A stretch of DNA of 5,456 nt. Source: Elusimicrobiota bacterium. Lineage in GTDB: Bacteria; Elusimicrobiota; Elusimicrobia; O2-12-FULL-59-9. The position numbers were made by a program, and so were the translations under genes. The stretch spans positions 1-5,456 of the forward strand of contig JACQRQ010000080.1 of NCBI GenBank assembly GCA_016206405.1, in the 5' to 3' direction. The notes under the pieces are model-generated. The model was not told where the DNA came from and ran no database searches. It saw only the letters and a list, made by a program, of their open reading frames with translations. Of this stretch, positions 1-5,456 are shown in pieces. Numbering within the stretch: the first letter of the stretch is position 1; each line of letters opens with the position of its first letter.

Positions 1-2
1 AC

Positions 3-3000
3 GGCTTTGTGGCGGGAGCGAGCACGATCACCTTGGCGGCGGCGCCGGCGGCCTTGAGCGTGACGGGGGTGAGCACGGGCAGCGTCAACATAAGTTGGAA
101 CGCGAACACGAATGCTGCCGGGACGGTGTTTGCCGCGGAGATTTCCTCGGACACGTTTGGGACGCTGGCCGCCTCCACGCGCACGACCAGCAACGCGGCG
201 ACGTTCGGCAGCTTGCAGGCGGATACGACTTATTTTATGCGGGTGAAGGCGGTTGGGTTTGGAGGAACGGACTCGGCCTACAGCGCGACGGTGACGACGG
301 GCACGGTGCCGGTGCCGCCGGGCGGCGCCATCCCAGCGCTATCTGGCAACGCGGGGACGCAGGTCACCTTCTTATGGACCGACAACGGCAATAAGGCGGG
401 CACGCTTTATGAGGCGCAAATTTTGGATCCGCAAAACTCTTTCACTGTTTTGGATTCGAGCCAGACGCGCAATTTATCGGCGACCTTCACGTCGTTGACC
501 GGCAACAAGTCCTATTCCTTCCGGGCCCGCGTGTTGTCGTCCAACGGGGCTTCTATTTTTGGCAATACGGTCAGCACGATTACGATACCTGTGACGCCGG
601 GTTATGGCGGCGCGCCGATTACGAAGCTGTCTGAAGATTTCTTCAGCGTTACCTGGACAAGCGTCAACGAGCAGAATACGACGCAGTTTGAGGCTCAGAT
701 TTCGACGTACAGCAATTTTGCGACGCTGGTGAATCAATGGGTCACCACTAATCCTTCGAACAACTTTTCATTCCTCTCCGCCAATACGACCTATTACGTG
801 CGTGCCAGGGCCATAGGCCAGGACGGGACGAGGAGCGCCTTCAGCGCGACCCTTAGCACGGCGACTCTATCATCCGATCCCAAGAAGCTGGCCATTGCCT
901 CTGTCGGCAGCTCCAGCCTGACATTCACTTACTCAGGCGACGGCACGTCCACGCACACCTATCAGGTGGATGATAATGCAGATTTTAGCTCCACGGTGCA
1001 GGCGGGCGCCGTGCTGGGCTCTTCGAGCGTGTTTGCCGGAGGCTTATCGGCCAACACGACCTATTACGTGCGGGTTAGGTCGCTCAATCATGACGGAACC
1101 GGCAATAATTGGCTCGACGTTTCCAGCGCGACTTTGGCTCAGACCGTAGGAAATCCGGCGATCTCCGCCGTCCACTTTACGAGCGCGACTTTAACTTGGA
1201 CGGCGGCGCCGAGCGAGGGGTATCTGGTTCAGGCGTCCACTCAAAGCGACTTCGGGAGCGTTTACCAAAGCAGCGCGACTTCTGACGGCAGCCTAACGGG
1301 GCTGGCGGTGACCGGCCTGGTGACGGATACGACTTATTACTTCAGGATCGGCTCTCTCAATTGGGACGGAAAATTCAACTTTATCAGCGCCGGATCGACC
1401 AAAACTTTGCGAACCGAGGCGGTGCCGACGGGACTCACCGCGACTACGCAGGGCATTTCATCCATCGCCTGGAGCTGGAACAGCTTAAACGGCGCCACGA
1501 GCTACCGGCTCTATTTCACGACCGACACAAATCCGGGACGCCACTTCGCGGAGACCGCGGCCACCGGCCACACGCAGGCCGGCTTGAGCACCAATACCGC
1601 TTATGGCGTGCGGCTGAGCGCGGTCTTTGGCGGGACTTTCGAAAACAGCCTTACGGCGGCGGTGACGGCCTACACCTTGGCCGAGGCGCCGGCATCCCTC
1701 AATGTGGTGTCCGTCACATCGGACACCGTCAGCCTTTCATGGAGCGCCGAAGGGAATCCATCCTATACGCGCTACGAGGTATCCCTTTCCACCGACAATT
1801 TCCAAACCCATTTTGTGACGGCGGCGAGCTTCGCCTCCGGCTTGACCGTCGCCACCACGACGATAAAAGGCCTGCGTCCGGTGACGACGTACTCTGTTCG
1901 CATCCGGGCGGAAAATCAGGCGGACGTGACGACGGATTTCTCCACACCGGTTTCCACGCGGACGAATTCCGCCCCGCCCTCGGACATCGCGGATTTGACG
2001 GCCGCGGCCGGCGTCGCCCAGGGAGAAATTAACATAGCTTGGACGGCTCCCGGCAAGGACGGCTCCTACGGAGACCTTTCCAGCGGCCGCTACCGCATCG
2101 ACGCCTCAACCGATCCCAACCACGTTTTTGCAAGCGCCGTCTACCTTTTGGATATCGCGACATCAACGGTCCTGGGAGCGCGCGAGTCTTATACTCTGAC
2201 CGGATTGTCTCCTGCCGTCACCTACTACATCGCCGTCTTTACCATAGACGAAGAGCCTCGCTCCTCGGGCGCCTCCAACATCGCCAAGGCCTATGCCCAG
2301 GATATTCCTCCTTCGTCCGTGCAGTCTCCCAACGCGGCGGTCGGGATTCAAACCGTGACTTTAAGCTGGACGGCAAGCCCCGAAACGGATGTCGTCCGGT
2401 ATCGAATCTACCGGGACAGCGTGACACCGGCCGATAATTTCGCTTTGCTGGCGGAAACCACCTCGACCCTATTTACCGACATGGGGCTTACTTACAAGAC
2501 GACCTATTTCTACCGCGTCTCGGCGGTGGATGATTTGCCTCTGGAATTGGAAGGAGGGCTGAGCCCCTGGGCGACGGCCTATGTGGTGGGTCTGGATGCC
2601 CGGTTCCCGGCGGCGCCGGCCGGGGTTCAAATCACGACCATCGGGACTACCACCGTCAAGCTGACATGGACCCGGATTGCCTCGCACCTGGATGGAACTC
2701 CTTTTCTCGATCCATCCACCCCGACGATCAAGGAGATTTCAGCCTACCAAATTTATGTCTCGACCGATTTCCGGGGGCCGTGGACGCTGTTGGCCTCTCT
2801 TGCGCCGAGCGCAACGGACTTTACGCATGGCGCCGCCTTGGGAAGTTATTTCTATCAAGTCGCATCCATCGATGATGACCTCAATGAATCCAGGTCGGTT
2901 GTCTTGGGCGCGCAGTTTTATGTGGTTTCCGAGGACAAGGATTCCTTCATGCGGCTGCCGCCGGATTTGGGGGCGATTTTAACGGCGGGAGGAAATGCAT

Positions 3001-3677
3001 ACGGCAAGGATCTTCAAATCGAAGCGGATTTGCGCGCGAAAGATATTTCCGGCAACGTGCTTCAGTCCATTGAATTTAAGGTGATGCCGAAGGACTCGGA
3101 CGTTCCCATTTTGAATTTCGCGTTTCCAAAGCCCGTCGAGATACAGCTCAACTATGACTCGGGCAAGGTGGCGGCGGCGGCGCGGGCGGCGGCCAAAAAG
3201 GGCAGCAGCGTCCCGAGCGCGGCGGTGGTCCGGCCGCAGTTTTCAGATTCGGACGTCGGGGTTTACTGGCATAACGGAACGGAATACGTGAAAGTTTACG
3301 GCGTGGTGGATGCCGCCAAAAAGACGGTGAAAATTCAGACGAAGACGCCAGGCATTTACCAAGTCCGCGTCGTCTTGAGGGAGCAAAATGCGGTGCATTT
3401 CGACGTATCCAACGTTTCCCACCGCGTGATCACGCCCAATGGAGATCATAGAAACGACGTTTTGATTATTACCTTTGACAACCCTCAAGACTCCGAGGTG
3501 AGCGGAAAAATTTATGATTTGACCGGCGCATTCGTCGCTGATATGGTTAAAACGGGCCAGTTCCACATTCAATGGGACGGCAAGGCGGGAGGCAGCCCGG
3601 TTAAAAGCGGCGTTTATATTTATCAGTTGAAAGGCGAGGGGCGAAGATTTACAGGCACCATCGTGGTGGCTCGATGA
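3..3677 (+). CDS. Giant FN3-repeat secreted surface protein with T9SS/CHU_C-like C-terminal domain (5' partial)
   Basis: Probably a secreted, surface-exposed adhesin or filament-like protein. The reading frame is open to the left edge, and the first visible residues (GF-VAGAST) read as the tail of a preceding FN3 module. The GTG at 9 is therefore not a credible start; the true start and signal peptide lie upstream. About 1,224 residues are visible. Counting the GTG at 9 as residue 1, there are ten FN3 modules at about 13-99, 102-193, 197-288, 290-376, 379-468, 471-558, 560-653, 655-764, 767-860 and 867-973. An uncharacterised beta-rich domain follows at about 978-1126, then a CTD at 1129-1222 with 'VITPNGD', 'RND', 'WDGKAGG' and 'PVKSGVY'. 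I see no cysteine; Thr, Ser and Ala dominate, as is common in exported repeat proteins. The CTD has a paralogue in the next gene, and a PorV-like barrel follows that. Ligand and exact role are unknown. FN3 and CTD assignments are secure; the adhesin role is inferred. Confidence 0.9.
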   Translation, partial: GFVAGASTITLAAAPAALSVTGVSTGSVNISWNANTNAAGTVFAAEISSDTFGTLAASTRTTSNAATFGSLQADTTYFMRVKAVGFGGTDSAYSATVTTGTVPVPPGGAIPALSGNAGTQVTFLWTDNGNKAGTLYEAQILDPQNSFTVLDSSQTRNLSATFTSLTGNKSYSFRARVLSSNGASIFGNTVSTITIPVTPGYGGAPITKLSEDFFSVTWTSVNEQNTTQFEAQISTYSNFATLVNQWVTTNPSNNFSFLSANTTYYVRARAIGQDGTRSAFSATLSTATLSSDPKKLAIASVGSSSLTFTYSGDGTSTHTYQVDDNADFSSTVQAGAVLGSSSVFAGGLSANTTYYVRVRSLNHDGTGNNWLDVSSATLAQTVGNPAISAVHFTSATLTWTAAPSEGYLVQASTQSDFGSVYQSSATSDGSLTGLAVTGLVTDTTYYFRIGSLNWDGKFNFISAGSTKTLRTEAVPTGLTATTQGISSIAWSWNSLNGATSYRLYFTTDTNPGRHFAETAATGHTQAGLSTNTAYGVRLSAVFGGTFENSLTAAVTAYTLAEAPASLNVVSVTSDTVSLSWSAEGNPSYTRYEVSLSTDNFQTHFVTAASFASGLTVATTTIKGLRPVTTYSVRIRAENQADVTTDFSTPVSTRTNSAPPSDIADLTAAAGVAQGEINIAWTAPGKDGSYGDLSSGRYRIDASTDPNHVFASAVYLLDIATSTVLGARESYTLTGLSPAVTYYIAVFTIDEEPRSSGASNIAKAYAQDIPPSSVQSPNAAVGIQTVTLSWTASPETDVVRYRIYRDSVTPADNFALLAETTSTLFTDMGLTYKTTYFYRVSAVDDLPLELEGGLSPWATAYVVGLDARFPAAPAGVQITTIGTTTVKLTWTRIASHLDGTPFLDPSTPTIKEISAYQIYVSTDFRGPWTLLASLAPSATDFTHGAALGSYFYQVASIDDDLNESRSVVLGAQFYVVSEDKDSFMRLPPDLGAILTAGGNAYGKDLQIEADLRAKDISGNVLQSIEFKVMPKDSDVPILNFAFPKPVEIQLNYDSGKVAAAARAAAKKGSSVPSAAVVRPQFSDSDVGVYWHNGTEYVKVYGVVDAAKKTVKIQTKTPGIYQVRVVLREQNAVHFDVSNVSHRVITPNGDHRNDVLIITFDNPQDSEVSGKIYDLTGAFVADMVKTGQFHIQWDGKAGGSPVKSGVYIYQLKGEGRRFTGTIVVAR
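45..2927 (+). repeat. Tandem array of ten FN3 modules (protein-level repeat)
   Basis: Modules begin near nt 45, 312, 597, 876, 1143, 1419, 1686, 1971, 2307 and 2607. Each has the FN3 pattern of an early B-strand Trp or Phe ('VNISW', 'VTLSW', 'VKLTW') and a late 'L....TYY.RV.A/S' strand (for example NTTYYVRARAIG, NTTYYVRVRSLN, DTTYYFRIGSLN). The first seven modules are compact (about 86-94 residues) and Ser/Thr-rich. The last three are longer (about 95-110 residues), have loop insertions, and carry 'Y.I' motifs (YRIDAST, YRIYRDS, YQIYVST) typical of a different FN3 subgroup. Boundaries were set by eye and may be off by several residues. Confidence 0.88.
786..802 (+). repeat. Exact 17-nt direct repeat in FN3-3 and FN3-4 (second copy 1056-1072)
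   Basis: The bases acgacctattacgtgcg occur at 786-802 and again at 1056-1072, 270 bases (90 codons) apart. They encode the conserved TTYYVR strand of FN3 modules 3 and 4. Identity at the DNA level, including third positions, suggests fairly recent module duplication or gene conversion within the array, which is otherwise well diverged. Confidence 0.85.
2940..3386 (+). other. Uncharacterised beta-rich domain before the CTD
   Basis: This encodes residues about 978-1126 of the giant protein. It lacks the FN3 signature. It shows alternating hydrophobic strands ('IEFKVMP', 'VEIQLNY', 'GVYWHNGTEYVKVYG', 'KTVKIQTKTPGIYQVRVV') suggesting a beta-sandwich. The strand 'VYWHNGTEYVKV' followed by 'VKIQTKTPGIYQV' resembles the ZU5-like or stalk modules that often precede C-terminal sorting domains; this is recollection of general style, not a database match. 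Residues 1053-1073 form an Ala/Lys/Ser-rich, low-complexity loop encoded by GCG-rich DNA at about 3171-3192, inserted between two predicted strands. Confidence 0.5.
3393..3674 (+). other. C-terminal sorting-like domain (CHU_C / T9SS / FlgD-Ig-like)
   Basis: This encodes the last 94 residues of the giant protein. Visible landmarks are HFDVSNVSHR, VITPNGD, RNDVLII, a 'G.IYDL.G..VADM' strand, WDGKAGG, PVKSGVYIYQL and the terminal RRFTGTIVVAR. The 'TPNGD..ND' opening is characteristic of gliding-motility-associated C-terminal domains, while 'IYDLTG...W.G...G.PV.SGVYIY' is the pattern shared by FlgD-Ig-like and type A T9SS sorting domains. In T9SS organisms such domains direct cargo across the outer membrane and are recognised by PorV. 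That role here is inferred from family resemblance and from the PorV-like gene downstream. Confidence 0.78.
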
Positions 3678-3855
3678 GCAAAGAGGAACCTGCCGGCGAA
3701 GCGAAGCCGTTACACTCCTAAATTCATATTTTTTCAGCGCTTTTTGCGATGCGTGGGGGATTAAACCGCGCATTTGAGCGCCTTTGCAGGGCAAATGTGA
3801 AGGAAATAGGGCGAAATTTTTATATTTTCGCAATAAATTATTCGCATTTGAAATT

Positions 3856-3861
3856 TATACT
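3856..3861 (+). promoter_or_regulatory. Possible -10 element upstream of the small CTD gene
   Basis: TATACT matches the sigma-70-type -10 consensus at five of six positions and sits in the most AT-rich part of the window. An overlapping alternative, TATAAA, is at 3862-3867. No convincing -35 hexamer lies at normal spacing from either. If used, transcription would begin near 3868 and give a leader of about 55 bases before the ATG at 3923 that contains the 3876-3901 stem-loop. This is weak evidence. Confidence 0.25.
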
Positions 3862-3875
3862 TATAAAGGGTCCGT

Positions 3876-3913
3876 GTAAGGTGATTATATCATTGCCTTA
3901 CTTGCGTTTTTTT
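3876..3913 (+). terminator. Stem-loop plus T-run: terminator or leader attenuator
   Basis: GTAAGG (3876-3881) pairs with CCTTAC (3896-3901). Inside it, TGAT (3882-3885) pairs with ATCA (3889-3892) around a three-base TAT loop. This gives a ten-base-pair stem with a three-base bulge (TTG, 3893-3895) on the 3' arm. Five bases later a run of seven T occurs (3907-3913). The arrangement fits a modest Rho-independent terminator for the giant gene, whose stop codon is about 200 bases upstream, or an attenuator in the leader of the small CTD gene, whose ATG is only nine bases after the T-run. The stem is not GC-rich and the gap before the T-run is longer than ideal. Confidence 0.45.
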
Positions 3914-3922
3914 CTATTTTCT

Positions 3923-4333
3923 ATGCTCAAATCCAGTTTTTCTTTGGCAATTAAACTCGCATTTTTAGGAGCATTAGTCAACGTCTTGCTCGCTAAAACG
4001 GCGCTTGGCTCCTTTCCGTGGGAGACGGTCCACCGACAGTCGGCGACGAATTTTGATGTGACCGGCGTTTCGCACAGGGTTATAACTCCCAATGGAGACG
4101 CCAGGAACGATGTTCTCATCATCCGGTTCGACAATCCCCGGGACTCGGGCGTGAGCGGGAGGATATTCGATTTGCTCGGGGGTTACGTGGCTGATATGGA
4201 GCAGAAGAGAAGTCCGCACCGCGTGGAGTGGAACGGGAAAGCTGGAGGAAAGCCGGTCAAAAGCGGCGTCTATGTTTTCGTTTTGGAAAGCGAAAGCAGG
4301 CGGTTTAAAGGAGCGGTCGTCGTTATCCGGTGA
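3923..4333 (+). CDS. Stand-alone exported C-terminal-domain protein (136 aa)
   Basis: This encodes a signal peptide followed almost directly by a sorting-like CTD, with no cargo domain. Residues 1-29 (MLKSS... to AKTALG) have a lysine, a long hydrophobic core and an Ala-Leu-Gly cleavage site before SFPW, so the mature protein is about 107 residues. Residues 43-136 align with the giant protein's CTD at about 60 of 94 positions by hand count, sharing VSHRVITPNGD, RNDVLII, GKAGG, PVKSGVY and a C-terminal Arg. Start choice: the frame extends upstream to an ATG at 3749, but only the ATG at 3923 yields a normal signal peptide. It has no Shine-Dalgarno (SD) sequence. A GTG at 3881, with AAAGGG ten bases upstream, is the alternative and would add 14 residues. 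The PorV-like gene follows after 16 bases, suggesting an operon. It may be a secreted partner of the PorV-like protein, a CTD scaffold, or the remnant of a larger cargo gene. Function is unknown. Confidence 0.75.
   Translation: MLKSSFSLAIKLAFLGALVNVLLAKTALGSFPWETVHRQSATNFDVTGVSHRVITPNGDARNDVLIIRFDNPRDSGVSGRIFDLLGGYVADMEQKRSPHRVEWNGKAGGKPVKSGVYVFVLESESRRFKGAVVVIR
4049..4330 (+). repeat. Second copy of the CTD, paralogous to 3393-3674
   Basis: The encoded 94 residues match the CTD ending the giant protein at about 64% identity, with a one-residue length difference in the variable segment before the conserved Trp. Similarity begins around the 'R.....FDV' stretch just ahead of VSHRVITPNGD; nothing upstream of it resembles FN3 or the beta-rich domain. 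Third codon positions are extensively changed, so the duplication is not recent and protein-level selection has kept both copies. Confidence 0.85.
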
Positions 4334-4339
4334 GAGCGC

Positions 4340-4344
4340 AGGGA
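4340..4344 (+). promoter_or_regulatory. Ribosome binding site of the PorV-like gene
   Basis: AGGGA is separated from the ATG at 4350 by five bases. It lies within the 16-base gap after the small CTD gene's stop codon, which supports the chosen start and translation from a shared message. Confidence 0.7.
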
Positions 4345-4349
4345 ACGAT

Positions 4350-5456
4350 ATGAAGCGAGGTTCCAATCATCTTACATCGCGCTGCGCAAGAAAGCGCCCG
4401 GGCGTTTGCCTTCGGGGGATTTTGTTGTGTCTTTTAGGCGCATTGGCGGCGCCCGCCTTCTCGGCTTTTGAGGATTTTGGAGTCGGAGCCAAGGCGCCGG
4501 GCATGGGCAACGCGTATGTCGCGGTAGCCGATGACGTGTTTGCGATTCATTACAATCCTGCAGGCTTGGGATTGATGGAAAGAAAGCAGTTTTCCTCCTC
4601 CTATTCACGGTTGTTTATGGGTTTGGATGACGGCTCCAACCTTGGACTTTCCTACTTGGCGTATGCCAATCCATGGAAGCAGGGCAAGCGGGGAACTTTC
4701 GGAGGTTCCTGGCAGCAGTTCAATTTGGCCGGCCTTTACCGGGAGCAGACGCTTTCTTTGGCGTATGGGCGTATGATGCGGCAGAAATTTTTTGGAGGGA
4801 GGCTTTTTGGCGGGGCCGGCGCCAAATTCTTGAATCGTTCCCTGGGTTCCACGCCCGAGGGACTTAACGCCACGGATAATTTCGGGTCTTCTACAGGATT
4901 TGAAGATCCGGTGATCAAAGGCGGGGCTAGCGCCAGCGCGATGGATTTGGATCTCGGTTTTTTATATTTGACGCAAAATGATTATGCGCTGGGGCTCAAG
5001 ATCAGCCATCTGATGCAGCCGAACGTGGGATTTAAGGAAGCCGAGAAATTGCCGTTTGGGATTCATCTGGGTTTTGGAGTCAATAGTTTGTGGCTGAAAA
5101 CGGCCGTGCAAGTGGACATGACCGAAGGCCCGGTGACGGGGACCAAGGACCAGAGGTTCACTTTCGCCGGAGAGAAATGGCTGCCCAGTTTGACGCTGGG
5201 CAGCTTGGGCTTGCGAGGCAGCATCGGGTTCGGCAGCCGAAGCTATAAACAGTTGACGGCGGGTTTGAGCTACCGCGTCAACACCATTCAGTTTGATTAC
5301 GGGTTTATGATGCCGTTTGGCACCATCGAGGGGACCAACGGCACGCACCGTTTCGGAGTGACCTTCCTTTTCGGCGAACCGACCCCGCTGGAGCAGTATG
5401 GCAACATGATTTTGGAGCGGATGGCGCAAGTCTCCGGCATGAAGACCAAACCTTTG
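4350..5456 (+). CDS. PorV/PorQ-family outer-membrane beta-barrel protein (3' partial)
   Basis: An outer-membrane protein of the PorV/PorQ (FadL-like, UPF0164-type) family; in T9SS organisms PorV binds cargo CTDs and shuttles them to the surface attachment complex. The frame is open to the right edge, with 369 residues visible. The start at 4350 is supported by the AGGGA at 4340. Residues 1-39 form a signal peptide with an Arg/Lys-rich start, a hydrophobic stretch at about 23-34 and an AFSA-type cleavage site. Residues 43-73 carry the family hallmark: FGVGAKAPGMGNA, then VAVADDVFAIHYNPAGL. The rest alternates amphipathic strands and Gly-rich turns, as expected of a barrel, and RFGVTFLF (334-341) looks like the last strand. 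At least 28 further residues follow (EPTPLEQYGNM... onward), so the protein has a C-terminal extension beyond the barrel. The mature part has no cysteine. It is probably co-transcribed with the small CTD gene. PorV versus PorQ cannot be decided, so no symbol is given. Confidence 0.85.
   Translation, partial: MKRGSNHLTSRCARKRPGVCLRGILLCLLGALAAPAFSAFEDFGVGAKAPGMGNAYVAVADDVFAIHYNPAGLGLMERKQFSSSYSRLFMGLDDGSNLGLSYLAYANPWKQGKRGTFGGSWQQFNLAGLYREQTLSLAYGRMMRQKFFGGRLFGGAGAKFLNRSLGSTPEGLNATDNFGSSTGFEDPVIKGGASASAMDLDLGFLYLTQNDYALGLKISHLMQPNVGFKEAEKLPFGIHLGFGVNSLWLKTAVQVDMTEGPVTGTKDQRFTFAGEKWLPSLTLGSLGLRGSIGFGSRSYKQLTAGLSYRVNTIQFDYGFMMPFGTIEGTNGTHRFGVTFLFGEPTPLEQYGNMILERMAQVSGMKTKPL

Noticed and set aside
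9..11. GTG as the true start of the giant gene
   Set aside because: There is no signal peptide after it, the frame is open to the window edge, and the residues around it read as the end of a preceding FN3 module.
45..2927. Repeats in the giant gene as a CRISPR or other DNA-level array
   Set aside because: The repetition is at protein level with period about 90 codons; DNA identity is limited to short stretches such as 17 bases, and the frame is continuous.
3694..3709. Hairpin CGGC/GCCG just after the giant gene as its terminator
   Set aside because: It has only four base pairs with an eight-base loop, and the nearest T-run (3729-3734) is about 20 bases away.
3811..3831. GCGAAA/TTTCGC inverted repeat as a terminator or operator
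   Set aside because: A six-pair stem with a nine-base loop and no T-run after it; in AT-rich DNA this is easily chance.
3243..3833. Long reverse-strand open frame (196 codons) across the giant gene's 3' end
   Set aside because: It is antisense to a conserved CTD that has a paralogue, has no recognisable domain, and disappears as a coding candidate once the + strand genes are accepted.
3771..3850. CATTTG at 3771 and 3845 with inverted CAAATG at 3792
   Set aside because: The motifs are only six bases long, irregularly spaced and in AT-rich sequence; too weak to call operator sites.
3749..3922. N-terminal extension of the small CTD protein from the ATG at 3749
   Set aside because: No Shine-Dalgarno sequence precedes it, the residues resemble translated AT-rich intergenic DNA, and it would bury the clear signal peptide that begins at 3923.
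4407..4434. Lipoprotein signal (Cys 20 or Cys 27) in the PorV-like protein
   Set aside because: The residues before these cysteines (PGV-C, ILL-C) do not fit the lipobox, and a standard cleavage site follows at about residue 39.
4962..5429. Reverse-strand open frame (155 codons) opposite the PorV-like gene
   Set aside because: The + strand frame is continuous to the window edge with family motifs and barrel-like strands; the reverse frame shows no recognisable feature.

Overview
The window looks like accessory, cell-surface chromosome from a diderm bacterium. The best guess is a member of Elusimicrobiota. This rests on the style of the proteins: a very large, cysteine-free array of fibronectin type III (FN3) modules with the recurring 'NTTYYVRVRSLNHDG'-type signature, ending in a 'TPNGD..ND' C-terminal domain, next to a PorV/PorQ-type outer-membrane protein. 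Bacteroidota or another FCB-group lineage is the main alternative. No phylogenetic marker gene is present, so the assignment is an inference.

Layout (everything is on the + strand). (1) Positions 3-3677 hold the 3' part of a giant secreted protein gene, open at the left edge. It encodes ten visible FN3 modules, then an uncharacterised beta-rich domain, then a roughly 94-residue C-terminal domain (CTD) resembling the type IX secretion (T9SS) / gliding-motility (CHU_C) and FlgD-Ig-like CTDs. (2) Positions 3678-3922 are an AT-rich intergenic stretch with a possible -10 element and a stem-loop followed by a seven-T run, just before the next start codon. (3) Positions 3923-4333 encode a 136-residue exported protein that is little more than a signal peptide plus a CTD about 64% identical (hand count) to the one ending the giant protein. 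(4) After 16 bases, positions 4350-5456 encode a PorV/PorQ-family outer-membrane beta-barrel protein that runs off the right edge.

How they may work together. In the well-studied Bacteroidota T9SS, PorV binds the CTDs of cargo after translocation and delivers them to the cell-surface attachment machinery. Here a CTD-bearing giant adhesin-like protein, a stand-alone CTD protein and a PorV/PorQ-like barrel are consecutive, and the last two look like an operon. The simplest reading is a cargo/CTD/PorV-like cluster of a T9SS-like export pathway. No other T9SS component (SprA, PorK-N, PorU) lies in the window, so the pathway is not demonstrated. The stand-alone CTD protein is the most unusual element.
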